A stretch of 5,777 nucleotides of DNA from positions 1 to 5,777 of the forward strand of contig CAIUXU010000509.1 of NCBI GenBank assembly GCA_903903205.1, in the 5' to 3' direction. This stretch comes from an uncultured Syntrophobacterales bacterium. GTDB lineage: Bacteria; Desulfobacterota; Syntrophia; Syntrophales; UBA5619. The translations under genes were made by a program, and so were the position numbers. Positions 1-5,777 of the stretch are shown one piece after another (the first letter of the stretch is position 1; every line of letters begins with the position of its first letter). A model generated the notes under the pieces. That model made no database searches. It was not told the DNA's origin and saw only the letters and a list, made by a program, of their open reading frames with translations.

Positions 1-867
1 ACTGAGTTGCAGGAGGCCGTGCCGATGACCCTGGGCGCGGAGTTTGCCGCCTTCTCGGAGGCCTTCTCCCGGGACCGGTGGAGAACCTTCAAGGGCGAGG
101 AGCGCCTCCGGGTCGTCAACCTCGGCGGTACGGCCATCGGGACGGGGCTCACGGCCCCCAGGGACTACATCTTTCTTGTCATTGAAAAGCTAAGGGAAAT
201 TACTTCATTGGGACTTTCACGCGGGGAGAATCTCACAGGGGAGACGGCCAACGCCGACGCCTTCGTGGAGGTTTCAGGGATCCTCAAGGCCCATGCGGCC
301 AACCTCGTCAAGATCTCGGGCGACCTTCGACTGCTCAACCTGATGGGGGAGATCCGCCTCCCCCCCGTTCAGGCCGGCTCTTCGATCATGCCCGGAAAGG
401 TCAACCCGGTCATCCCGGAGGCCATCATCCAGATCGGCCTGCGCGTCATGGCCAACGACACCGGGATCTGTAACGCGGTGAGTCGCGGCACCTGGCAGAT
501 CAACGAATTTCTCCCGCTGATCGCCGATCTTTTCCTCGAGGAGATCGATCTTCTTGCGGCCGCATCCCCCGTTCTTGCCGCCCATGCCGGGGGGATTGTG
601 GCCGACGAAGAACGTTGCCGCCACATCTTCGACCAGAGCCCGATGATCGTCACCGCACTTCTGCCGTTCATCGGCTATGAAAGGGCAGCGGCCCTTCTTC
701 AGGAATTCCGCATGACCGGGAAGAATCAGGCGGGTTCCCACCAAACAAAAGAGATCCGTTCGTTTTTGGAAGAAAAACTGGGAAAGGAACTTACCGGACA
801 GGCCCTCTCCCCCTATCAATTGACTGCATTGGGATATCGAAATCATGGAAACGACGCCAAAGGGTAA
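1..867 (+). CDS. aspA: Aspartate ammonia-lyase (aspartase), C-terminal part, 5' end outside window
   Basis: This is the last 288 residues of a fumarase/aspartase superfamily lyase (usual length about 470), so roughly 180 N-terminal residues lie upstream. The frame is open from base 1 and begins TELQEAVPMTLG, which matches the family's TELQDAVP segment, so an apparent TTG start at base 7 is not a real start. Other family marks are GGTAIGTG (bases 124-147) and the superfamily signature GSSIMPGKVNP (bases 376-408). The residues after the signature, VIPE, favour aspartase over fumarase (which usually has TQCE). The enzyme would reversibly split L-aspartate into fumarate and ammonia in the cytoplasm. 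Its end overlaps hydF by 23 bases, indicating one transcript and probably coupled translation. From established genomics, a lyase of this kind often sits among hydE/F/G genes; supplying ammonium for the dithiomethylamine bridge is a plausible but inferred role here. Confidence 0.9.
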   Translation, partial: TELQEAVPMTLGAEFAAFSEAFSRDRWRTFKGEERLRVVNLGGTAIGTGLTAPRDYIFLVIEKLREITSLGLSRGENLTGETANADAFVEVSGILKAHAANLVKISGDLRLLNLMGEIRLPPVQAGSSIMPGKVNPVIPEAIIQIGLRVMANDTGICNAVSRGTWQINEFLPLIADLFLEEIDLLAAASPVLAAHAGGIVADEERCRHIFDQSPMIVTALLPFIGYERAAALLQEFRMTGKNQAGSHQTKEIRSFLEEKLGKELTGQALSPYQLTALGYRNHGNDAKG

Positions 868-2098
868 CCGCTTGCATATCGCCATTTTTGGCAGAACCAA
901 CGTCGGCAAGTCAAGCCTGTTGAACTACCTTCTCGACCAGGAGATCGCCATCACATCCCCAGTGGCCGGAACCACGACGGATGTCGTTGAAAAGGCTGCG
1001 GAGCTTCTGCCCCTGGGGCCGGTCCTGTTTCTCGACACGGCAGGCCTCGACGACGTCTCGGAGCTGGCTGGCCGACGCCGGGAAAAGACGGAGACGGTTT
1101 TCGATCGGGCCGCTTGCATCCTTCTTGTCACGGAGGCGGAGATCTGGAGCGAATACGAGGAAGCGGTGCTTTCCGAGGCCCAGAAAAGAGAGATCCCGGT
1201 CCTGATCGTCATCAACAAGATCGACCGCGGACTCCCTTCACCCGAATATCTGAAAAATATGTTTGGCCGAGCCGGACGGGTCATCACGCTCTGCTGCATC
1301 GATCCCGCCGGACGAAATGGGGCCGTGGAGGCCGTGAAGCGCAACCTCATCGAAATGGCGCCGGATGACGTAATCGAGGCGCCGTCGCTGATCGGAGACC
1401 TTCTGCCGCCCGGCGGGATCGCCTTGCTCGTCGTTCCGATCGACCTTCAGGCGCCGAAGGGACGCCTGATCCTCCCGCAGGTCCAGACGATCCGTGACGC
1501 CCTCGACAGCGACGCCGCCGCGCTGATGGTCAAGGAGCGGGAACTTGCCAGTATGCTGACACTTCTGAAGCGAAATCCGGATATCGCTGTCTGCGACTCG
1601 CAGGTCATTTTAAAGGTCTCCGCCGATATCCCGCCGGAGGTACCCTGCACGACATTTTCCATCCTCTTCGCCCGCCAGAAAGGTGACCTTGCGCTTTCGG
1701 CGGCCGGCGCCGCCACGATCGAAACACTGAAGCCGGGGGACCGCATCCTGATCGCGGAGGCCTGCTCCCACCACCCCCTTCAAGACGATATCGGGCGGGT
1801 CAAGATCCCAAGGTGGCTGCGACAGTATGTCGGAGGCGAACTCCGGATCGACATTTATGCAGGTAGGGACTACCCCGACAACCTTTCCGATTACCGCCTG
1901 ATCATCCACTGCGGCGGCTGCATGTTGACCCGACGGGAGATGCTCAGCCGTCTTCACCGGGCCCAAGAGGCGGGGATCCCCGTGACCAACTACGGGCTCG
2001 CCATCTCGTTCACCCAGGGGGTCATTCGGCGGGTTTTGAGCCCTTTTCCCTCCGCACTGCTCGCTTTCAAACGGAAAGAGGCGGAGATCCGATCATAA
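845..2098 (+). CDS. hydF: [FeFe]-hydrogenase maturation GTPase HydF
   Basis: A full-length 417-residue HydF (family about 400-420). HydF is the cytoplasmic scaffold that receives the 2Fe subcluster built by HydE and HydG and transfers it to apo-hydrogenase. The N-terminal GTPase domain shows the P-loop GRTNVGKSS (16-24), switch GTTTD (42-46), DTAG (64-67) and NKID (124-127). A dimerisation region follows. The C-terminal domain carries the HydF Fe-S ligand pattern: C307-x-H309, then 45 residues, then HCGGC with H355, C356 and C359. The start METTPKGNRLHIAIFG fits the family N-terminus. The ATG lies inside the end of the aspartase gene with only a weak GGGA (831-834) upstream, so translational coupling is likely. 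All GTPase and cluster residues are present, so it should be active. The Cys-His spacing is at the short end of the 46-53 I recall for the family. Confidence 0.97.
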   Translation: METTPKGNRLHIAIFGRTNVGKSSLLNYLLDQEIAITSPVAGTTTDVVEKAAELLPLGPVLFLDTAGLDDVSELAGRRREKTETVFDRAACILLVTEAEIWSEYEEAVLSEAQKREIPVLIVINKIDRGLPSPEYLKNMFGRAGRVITLCCIDPAGRNGAVEAVKRNLIEMAPDDVIEAPSLIGDLLPPGGIALLVVPIDLQAPKGRLILPQVQTIRDALDSDAAALMVKERELASMLTLLKRNPDIAVCDSQVILKVSADIPPEVPCTTFSILFARQKGDLALSAAGAATIETLKPGDRILIAEACSHHPLQDDIGRVKIPRWLRQYVGGELRIDIYAGRDYPDNLSDYRLIIHCGGCMLTRREMLSRLHRAQEAGIPVTNYGLAISFTQGVIRRVLSPFPSALLAFKRKEAEIRS

Positions 2099-2156
2099 AG
2101 GGGATCCCTTCCGGCAAGTGCGGGGTGATCATTCAGAGACAGCTCATTGTATTTTC

Positions 2157-2165
2157 GGAGAAGGA
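2157..2165 (+). promoter_or_regulatory. Ribosome-binding site that sets the hydG start
   Basis: The sequence GGAGAAGGA lies just upstream of two adjacent ATG codons (2168 and 2171). It supports starting hydG at 2168 (MMQDFIDDF) and not at a TTG at 2147, which would lie upstream of this site. The gap after hydF is short (69 bases) and shows no convincing terminator. Confidence 0.65.
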
Positions 2166-2167
2166 AA

Positions 2168-3564
2168 ATGATGCAGGATTTTATCGACGACTTTAAAATA
2201 TACGAGATTCTAAACAGGGCGGCTCATCCCGAGAAATCCCGGGTGGAGGAGATCATCACCAAGGCCAGAAAACTCAAAGGCATAACGCCGGAAGAGACCG
2301 CACTTCTGCTCCAAACAGAAGATGCGGAACTGTTGGAGATGATCTTGGCGGCGGCCCGGGAGATCAAGCAGGCCATCTACGGAAACCGGCTGGTTCTCTT
2401 TGCCCCCCTCTACATTGCCAACCACTGTTCCAACGATTGTCTCTACTGCGGTTTCCGCCGGAGCAACCGGGAGCTGACCCGTGTCGCGCTGACGATGGAG
2501 CAGATCGCAAGCGAGGTCCGTGTGCTGGAGCGGGAGGGGCACAAACGCCTGCTGATGCTGTGCGGTGAACACCCTTCCCGATCGAGCCTTGACTACTTTA
2601 TCGAGGCGATCGAAACGGCCTATGCGGTCAGGACGGAGGGGGGGGGGAGATCCGCCGGATCAACGCCGAAATTGCACCACTGGCCGTCCCGGAATTCAAG
2701 AGGCTTAAAGCTGCGAAGATCGGAACCTATGTCCTTTTCCAGGAAACATACCACCATGAGACCTACCGACAGATGCACCCGACCGGGCCAAAAGCCGATT
2801 TCGGATGGCGTGTAATGGCGATGCACCGCGCCCAGGAGGCGGGGATTGACGACGTCGGGATCGGCGCCCTCTTTGGCCTTCACGATTACAAATACGAGGT
2901 GATGGGTCTGCTGCTTCATGCCCTCCAGTTGGAAAAGGACTGCGGCGTCGGCCCCCATACGATCTCCATCCCGCGTCTGGAGCCGGCGCTGAACGCACCG
3001 GCCGCGATCCGCCCGCCGCATCCGGTCAGCGATCACGACTTCAAAAAACTGGTCGCGATCCTGCGTCTCGCCGTACCCTATACGGGAATCATTCTCTCGA
3101 CCCGCGAAACATCGGCAATCCGCAACGAGGTCTTCGATCTCGGTATCTCCCAGATCAGCGCCGGCTCGCGGACCAACCCGGGCGGATACCAGGAGGATTC
3201 GAGCGAGGGGTTTCGCGCCGCACAGTTCAACCTGGGAGACACCCGGACACTGGACGAGGTGATCGGCGACATCACCGCCCTGGGTCACATCCCGAGCTTT
3301 TGCACGGCCTGCTACCGTCTCGGGCGAACTGGACGGGACTTCATGGAACTGGCCAAACCGGGTTTGATTCAGAAGTTCTGCCGAACCAACGCAATTCTGA
3401 CGTTCAAGGAATACCTCCTCGACTACGCTTCGCCCTTGACACGAGCGGCAGGCGACGAGCTCTGCTCCCGGCTGGTCGAAGAGACGCCGAATGCACGCAC
3501 CCGACAGACGATTTCGCGCCGCCTGGCGAAGATGGAAGGGGGGCAGAGGGACATGTACGTCTGA
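2168..3564 (+). CDS. hydG: [FeFe]-hydrogenase maturase HydG (radical SAM tyrosine lyase), frameshifted at a G10 run
   Basis: HydG cleaves tyrosine to p-cresol and dehydroglycine and yields the CO and CN- ligands of the H-cluster. Two reading frames together encode about 465 residues, the usual HydG length. Frame one (from 2168) has the radical-SAM motif CX3CX2C as C87, C91 and C94 (CSNDCLYC) followed by GFRRSN, and a GEHP SAM-binding segment near 133. It leaves the correct frame at the G run 2638-2647; unshifted, it reads into nonsense and stops at 2815. The second frame resumes at once with GEIRRINAEIAPL, then GTYVLFQETYHHETY, GIDDVGIGALFGL and GPHTISIPRL. It ends with the HydG-specific auxiliary-cluster motif CX2CX22C (cysteine codons 3301, 3310 and 3379). 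No residue block is missing, so the gene is intact apart from a shift equal to one missing or two extra G. No ribosome-binding site precedes the first ATG of part two (2773), so separate translation is unlikely. A sequencing error is the simplest cause; a real mutation or slippage remains possible. Confidence 0.93.
2638..2647 (+). other. Run of ten G inside hydG at the frameshift point
   Basis: Ten consecutive G lie where the hydG frame changes. Before the run codons read AVRTE; after it the continuing HydG frame reads GEIRRIN. Eleven G or eight G would make one open frame; ten does not. A -1 slip on the GGG codons would also restore the frame. An inverted repeat GATCC-GCC-GGATC (2649-2661) follows one base after the run, though it coincides with the conserved EIRRIN codons. 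Confidence 0.85.
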
Positions 3565-3589
3565 TCTTGTTATGGGGAGAAGGATTGTG

Positions 3590-3617
3590 TTGACAAAGTC
3601 CGGGTTTTGTTTATGCT
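3590..3617 (+). promoter_or_regulatory. Candidate sigma70-type promoter for the DRTGG / ATPase / hydrogenase genes
   Basis: A perfect -35 box TTGACA (3590-3595) is followed after 16 bases by TATGCT (3612-3617), a four-of-six match to TATAAT. It begins 26 bases after the hydG stop codon and would start RNA near 3624, leaving a leader of about 135 bases before the DRTGG gene. No terminator was seen after hydG, so read-through from the maturation operon could add to expression. The call rests on consensus only. Confidence 0.45.
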
Positions 3618-3675
3618 TGCATTCGATGTAGGCATCGTATCTCGTGGGCAAGGAAGCGGCCCAATGCCGGTGTAG

Positions 3676-3695
3676 GGGCGTGATTAATCGCGCCC
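3676..3695 (+). repeat. 20-base near-perfect palindrome (REP-like element or operator)
   Basis: GGGCGTGATTAATCGCGCCC equals its own reverse complement except for one position pair (T against G, which could still wobble-pair in RNA). It is preceded by GTAG. From memory, intergenic palindromes starting GTAGGGGCG and ending CGCCC are common dispersed repeats in some anaerobic and deltaproteobacterial genomes, so a REP-type copy is the leading reading. Its place between promoter and gene also permits an operator or a leader-RNA hairpin. No T run follows, so it does not look like a terminator. Confidence 0.6.
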
Positions 3696-3718
3696 TTACT
3701 GGATTTATCCGTAAGATT

Positions 3719-3741
3719 CCGCGCCGTTTTGTACGGCGCGG
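3719..3741 (+). promoter_or_regulatory. Strong leader hairpin just upstream of the DRTGG gene ribosome-binding site
   Basis: CCGCGCCGT (3719-3727) pairs perfectly with ACGGCGCGG (3733-3741) around a TTTGT loop, giving a 9-bp GC-rich stem. The ribosome-binding sequence AAGGTGA starts three bases later. There is no T tract after it on either strand, so it is not a typical terminator. It could affect translation start or RNA stability, or belong to the same dispersed repeat as the palindrome at 3676. Structure is seen; function is inferred. Confidence 0.5.
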
Positions 3742-3743
3742 GC

Positions 3744-3750
3744 AAGGTGA
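3744..3750 (+). promoter_or_regulatory. Ribosome-binding site deciding the DRTGG gene start
   Basis: AAGGTGA abuts an ATG at 3751 with no spacer, but lies nine bases before a second in-frame ATG at 3760. The second ATG therefore has normal spacing and is preferred. The TGA at 3748-3750 is an in-frame stop, so no start further upstream is possible. Confidence 0.5.
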
Positions 3751-3759
3751 ATGAGAAAC

Positions 3760-4143
3760 ATGAAGAGAGAGGAATTGGGTGGGCTGCTTTCCGCGACAGT
3801 TTTGCTGGACTCCGGGTATGAGCCCGAAGGCGGGTATGATACCGTGTGTGCCTGCGACATGATGAGTGAGTTGCTGGCCAGCATGAACCAGACTGGGCAG
3901 AATTCAAGAGGGGTTTTGCTGCTGACAAACATGACAAACCCTCAAGTGGTGCGCACGTCTGAAATGGTGGACATCAGGCTCGTGATATTCCTGAGAGGAA
4001 AGAAACCGGCGCCGGAGACGATAGCGCTCGCGAGGTCGTGCGGGATTTCGATTATGACCACACCGCACACGATGTTCAGCAGTTGCGGAATCCTGCATGC
4101 GGAAAAACTGCAGGATGTCCAGACATATAACAGAGACGTGTGA
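3760..4143 (+). CDS. DRTGG-domain protein of a hydrogenase-associated signalling cluster
   Basis: A small soluble protein of 127 residues (130 if started at the ATG at 3751). It starts MKREELGGLL and resembles single-domain DRTGG proteins (about 110-130 residues) often found next to [FeFe]-hydrogenase genes. Recognisable segments are the N-terminal helix, GGYDTVCACDMMSELLA, LLLTNMTNPQVVRTSEMVDI, a strand then RGKKPAPETIALA, and MFSSCGIL near the end. No signal peptide or membrane segment is visible. The DRTGG fold also occurs beside CBS domains and in some phosphotransacetylases, where it is thought to be regulatory; the ligand is not known to me. It is followed after a short gap by an RsbW-like ATPase and then a HydS-like hydrogenase, so a role in sensing or signal transfer tied to hydrogen metabolism is inferred. 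The family call is from sequence resemblance. Confidence 0.8.
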   Translation: MKREELGGLLSATVLLDSGYEPEGGYDTVCACDMMSELLASMNQTGQNSRGVLLLTNMTNPQVVRTSEMVDIRLVIFLRGKKPAPETIALARSCGISIMTTPHTMFSSCGILHAEKLQDVQTYNRDV

Positions 4144-4158
4144 CACGGGATGGGAACG

Positions 4159-4575
4159 ATGCACTGGGAATTTTCGGTCACCGGGGGAAATTTTAGCGGC
4201 GCAGGAGAAGCCGCCAGCAAGATAAAGAATATCCTCAAGAAGCTTGGCATTGCGTATGAGGTAATCAGGCGGGTGTCGATCGCAAGCTATGAGGCCGAGA
4301 TGAATATAACGGCTTACGCTGACGAGGGAAAGCTGCTTGTGGACATCGATCCGCTGGAGATAAACATTACGGCGTCCGACAGGGGACCTGGCATACCGGA
4401 TATCGACAAGGCGATGCAGGAGGGTTTTTCGACCGCGACACCGGCAATCCGCGAGATGGGTTTCGGTGCGGGGATGGGTCTGCCCAACATTCAGCGAGCG
4501 ACGGATTGGATGGTGATCAATTCAACCGTCGGCAAGGGGACCGAAATCAAGTTCAAGATATATCTGAAAACCTGA
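4159..4575 (+). CDS. RsbW-like GHKL ATP-binding protein (anti-sigma factor / serine kinase type)
   Basis: A 138-residue stand-alone HATPase_c-type domain. It shows the Bergerat-fold motifs in order: N-box E45-x-x-x-N49 in YEAEMN, G1 box DRGPGIPD (74-81), and G2 box GFGAGMG (101-107) followed by LPNI. A GKGTEIKFKI strand ends the domain. No sensor, HisKA or membrane segment is present, so it resembles anti-sigma/serine kinases of the RsbW and SpoIIAB kind, which act on a partner protein in the cytoplasm. The start at 4159 (MHWEFSVTGG) is preferred because GGGA at 4147-4150 is eight bases upstream and the family begins this way; an ATG at 4150 would give three extra residues but has no ribosome-binding site. 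It sits between the DRTGG gene and the hydrogenase gene, consistent with one operon. Its target is unknown; a partner-switching circuit with a downstream phosphatase or antagonist is inference. Confidence 0.85.
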   Translation: MHWEFSVTGGNFSGAGEAASKIKNILKKLGIAYEVIRRVSIASYEAEMNITAYADEGKLLVDIDPLEINITASDRGPGIPDIDKAMQEGFSTATPAIREMGFGAGMGLPNIQRATDWMVINSTVGKGTEIKFKIYLKT

Positions 4576-4600
4576 TCTGAAAGCACGGGTGTACTACCGT

Positions 4601-5777
4601 ATGAGCTATTTTCATTCCGTAAAGCTTATCGAGGAAAAATGCAAAGGCTGTACGCACTGCATCCGAACGTGCCCGACCGAAGCGATCAGGATCCGCAACG
4701 GCAAGGCGACCATCATCGGTGACCGTTGCATCGACTGCGGCGAGTGCATCCGAACCTGCCCCAACAGCGCGAAGATCGCGGTGACCGAACAGCTCAACGA
4801 AATACAAAAATACAAATACAAAATTGCCATTCCCGCTCCCTCTTTTGTCAGCCAGTTTTCGCGCCGGTACAGGATTGAGAAGGTTCTGTCGGGGTTCCTG
4901 TTTATGGGTTTCGACGAGATCATGGAGGTTGGGCTGGGTGCGGATCTGGTTTCGGTTGCAATAACCGAATATCTGAATTCTCTCGGAGCGCTGCTGCCGA
5001 GGCCAGTGATTTCGTCGGCGTGTCCGGCGGTGGTACGGCTTATCCAGGTCAGGTATCCCGGACTGGTCGGTAATATCATGCCGATGCAGTCGCCGATGGA
5101 GATTACCGCGCGCTATGTGAGGCGGAAGGCCGCCGAAAAGACGGGCATCGATCCAGCGGAGATCGGGGTTTTCTTTATCACGCCCTGTCCCGCCAAGGCA
5201 ACGGTGATCAAACAGCCGATCGGAACGGATCATTCCAATGTGACGGGTGTGATTGCGACCCGCGACATGGTGAATTTTGTCAAGTTGAATTTCGAGAGGG
5301 TCGTGGAGAATTTGGACATACAGCGGGCATCAAGCATTGGCATCGGATGGGGGCGCCGCGAGGGTGAGATCGAGGCCGTTGATATTCCAAACCGGCTCTC
5401 CGTCGACGGGATACACCACGTTTCGAAGATTCTGGAGAAGATCGAAGAGGGAGGGTTCCGGAACATCCGTTTCCTGGAGGCCCAGGCCTGCGTCGGCGGC
5501 TGCGTGGGAGGGGTGCTGATGGTGGAAAACCCGTTTATGGCCAAGCTGAAGCTGGACCTCGTGGCGAAGGAAATCGGGAAGAGGAATATCGAGTTTTTCA
5601 AGAAGGTGCAGTCTGAAATTCCCAAGGAAGACTACCGCCTTGGCTCGAAGATTCTGTCGCGGCCGATTACGTCGTTGAGTCCGGACATGCGGGAGGCGAT
5701 GCGCAAACTGCAGGAAATTGAGGACCTGACATCGGAATTGCCGGGGATCGACTGCGGATCTTGCGGTTGTCCGACCT
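4601..5777 (+). CDS. HydS-like putative sensory [FeFe]-hydrogenase, 3' end outside window
   Basis: The frame is open for 392 codons to the window edge. N-terminal bacterial ferredoxin domain: C14, C17, C20, C24 and C43, C46, C49, C53, binding two 4Fe-4S clusters. H-cluster domain: motif L1 reads SSACPAVV (C141), L2 TPCPAKA (C196, K199) and L3 EAQACVGGCVGG (C297, C301), so all four H-cluster cysteines are present. Differences from catalytic enzymes are Ala140 where they have the proton-transfer Cys (TSCCP), Thr for Met in L2 (MPC), and Gln295 for Met in L3. VENPF replaces the usual GGGQP ending. At 385-392 CGSCGCPT begins another Fe-S domain; in relatives a PAS or output domain often follows. 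This pattern fits the sensory HydS group (group C/D in published schemes), with low turnover expected. The ATG lies 25 bases after the ATPase gene with a weak GGGTG upstream; a GTG at 4589 is a less likely start. Confidence 0.9.
   Translation, partial: MSYFHSVKLIEEKCKGCTHCIRTCPTEAIRIRNGKATIIGDRCIDCGECIRTCPNSAKIAVTEQLNEIQKYKYKIAIPAPSFVSQFSRRYRIEKVLSGFLFMGFDEIMEVGLGADLVSVAITEYLNSLGALLPRPVISSACPAVVRLIQVRYPGLVGNIMPMQSPMEITARYVRRKAAEKTGIDPAEIGVFFITPCPAKATVIKQPIGTDHSNVTGVIATRDMVNFVKLNFERVVENLDIQRASSIGIGWGRREGEIEAVDIPNRLSVDGIHHVSKILEKIEEGGFRNIRFLEAQACVGGCVGGVLMVENPFMAKLKLDLVAKEIGKRNIEFFKKVQSEIPKEDYRLGSKILSRPITSLSPDMREAMRKLQEIEDLTSELPGIDCGSCGCPT

Noticed and set aside
2098..2112. GGGATCCC palindrome just after the hydF stop as a terminator
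   Set aside because: Only eight bases pair, there is no loop and no T run, and hydG follows closely; chance is sufficient.
2773..3564. Second half of hydG as a separate gene starting at the ATG at 2773
   Set aside because: HydG homology continues upstream of this ATG in the same frame back to the G run (IRRIN, FQETYHHETY), and no ribosome-binding site precedes it.
3587..3631. Possible 14-residue leader peptide after GGGGAGAAGG (GTG start, ending TAG)
   Set aside because: It overlaps the candidate promoter, so it could only be translated from read-through RNA. It has no stop-codon or attenuator arrangement that would make it convincing.
2620..3651. Long - strand reading frame of 343 codons opposite hydG
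   Set aside because: It lies across the frameshifted hydG whose + strand frames carry clear HydG motifs. The - strand translation shows no recognisable domain; it is a shadow of the G+C-rich codon pattern.
3701..3710. GGAT-TT-ATCC inverted repeat in the leader
   Set aside because: A four-base stem with a two-base loop is too weak to call on its own.
4553..5233. - strand reading frame of 226 codons opposite the hydrogenase gene
   Set aside because: The + strand frame here encodes ferredoxin and H-cluster motifs without interruption to the window edge. The antisense product has no recognisable features.

Overview
This window carries the end of an [FeFe]-hydrogenase maturation operon followed by the start of what looks like a sensory-hydrogenase signalling operon. 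All convincing genes are on the + strand. The organism should be an anaerobe that uses [FeFe]-hydrogenase. The fairly high G+C content and the gene mix (a maturation aspartase, HydF, HydG and a DRTGG / ATPase / HydS-like set) would fit a syntrophic or fermentative deltaproteobacterium of the Syntrophales type, or a G+C-rich clostridial relative. That placement is inference from gene content only.

Region 1 (1-3564), maturation genes: the C-terminal part of an aspartate ammonia-lyase (1-867) overlaps the start of hydF (845-2098) by 23 bases, and a 69-base gap separates hydF from hydG (2168-3564). HydF is the GTPase scaffold that carries the 2Fe precursor and delivers it to apo-hydrogenase. HydG is the radical-SAM tyrosine lyase that makes CO and cyanide for the H-cluster. 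The aspartase may supply ammonium for the bridging dithiomethylamine. hydE is not in the window. hydG is split by a frameshift at a run of ten G (2638-2647); both halves keep all expected motifs.

Region 2 (3565-3759), intergenic: a plausible sigma70-type promoter (TTGACA, 16 bases, TATGCT), a 20-base near-perfect palindrome of REP or operator type, and a 9-bp hairpin just before the next ribosome-binding site.

Region 3 (3760-5777), sensory module: a DRTGG-domain protein, a small RsbW-like (GHKL) ATP-binding protein, and the first 392 codons of a HydS-like [FeFe]-hydrogenase with two N-terminal 4Fe-4S clusters, an H-domain with altered motifs (Ala in place of the proton-transfer Cys) and the start of a further Cys-rich Fe-S domain. 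The natural reading is that the maturases build an H-cluster in this protein, that the protein senses H2 or redox state, and that the ATPase and DRTGG proteins pass on the signal. The signalling part is inference.

No RNA genes, CRISPR arrays or insertion sequences were seen, and the - strand has no convincing gene.
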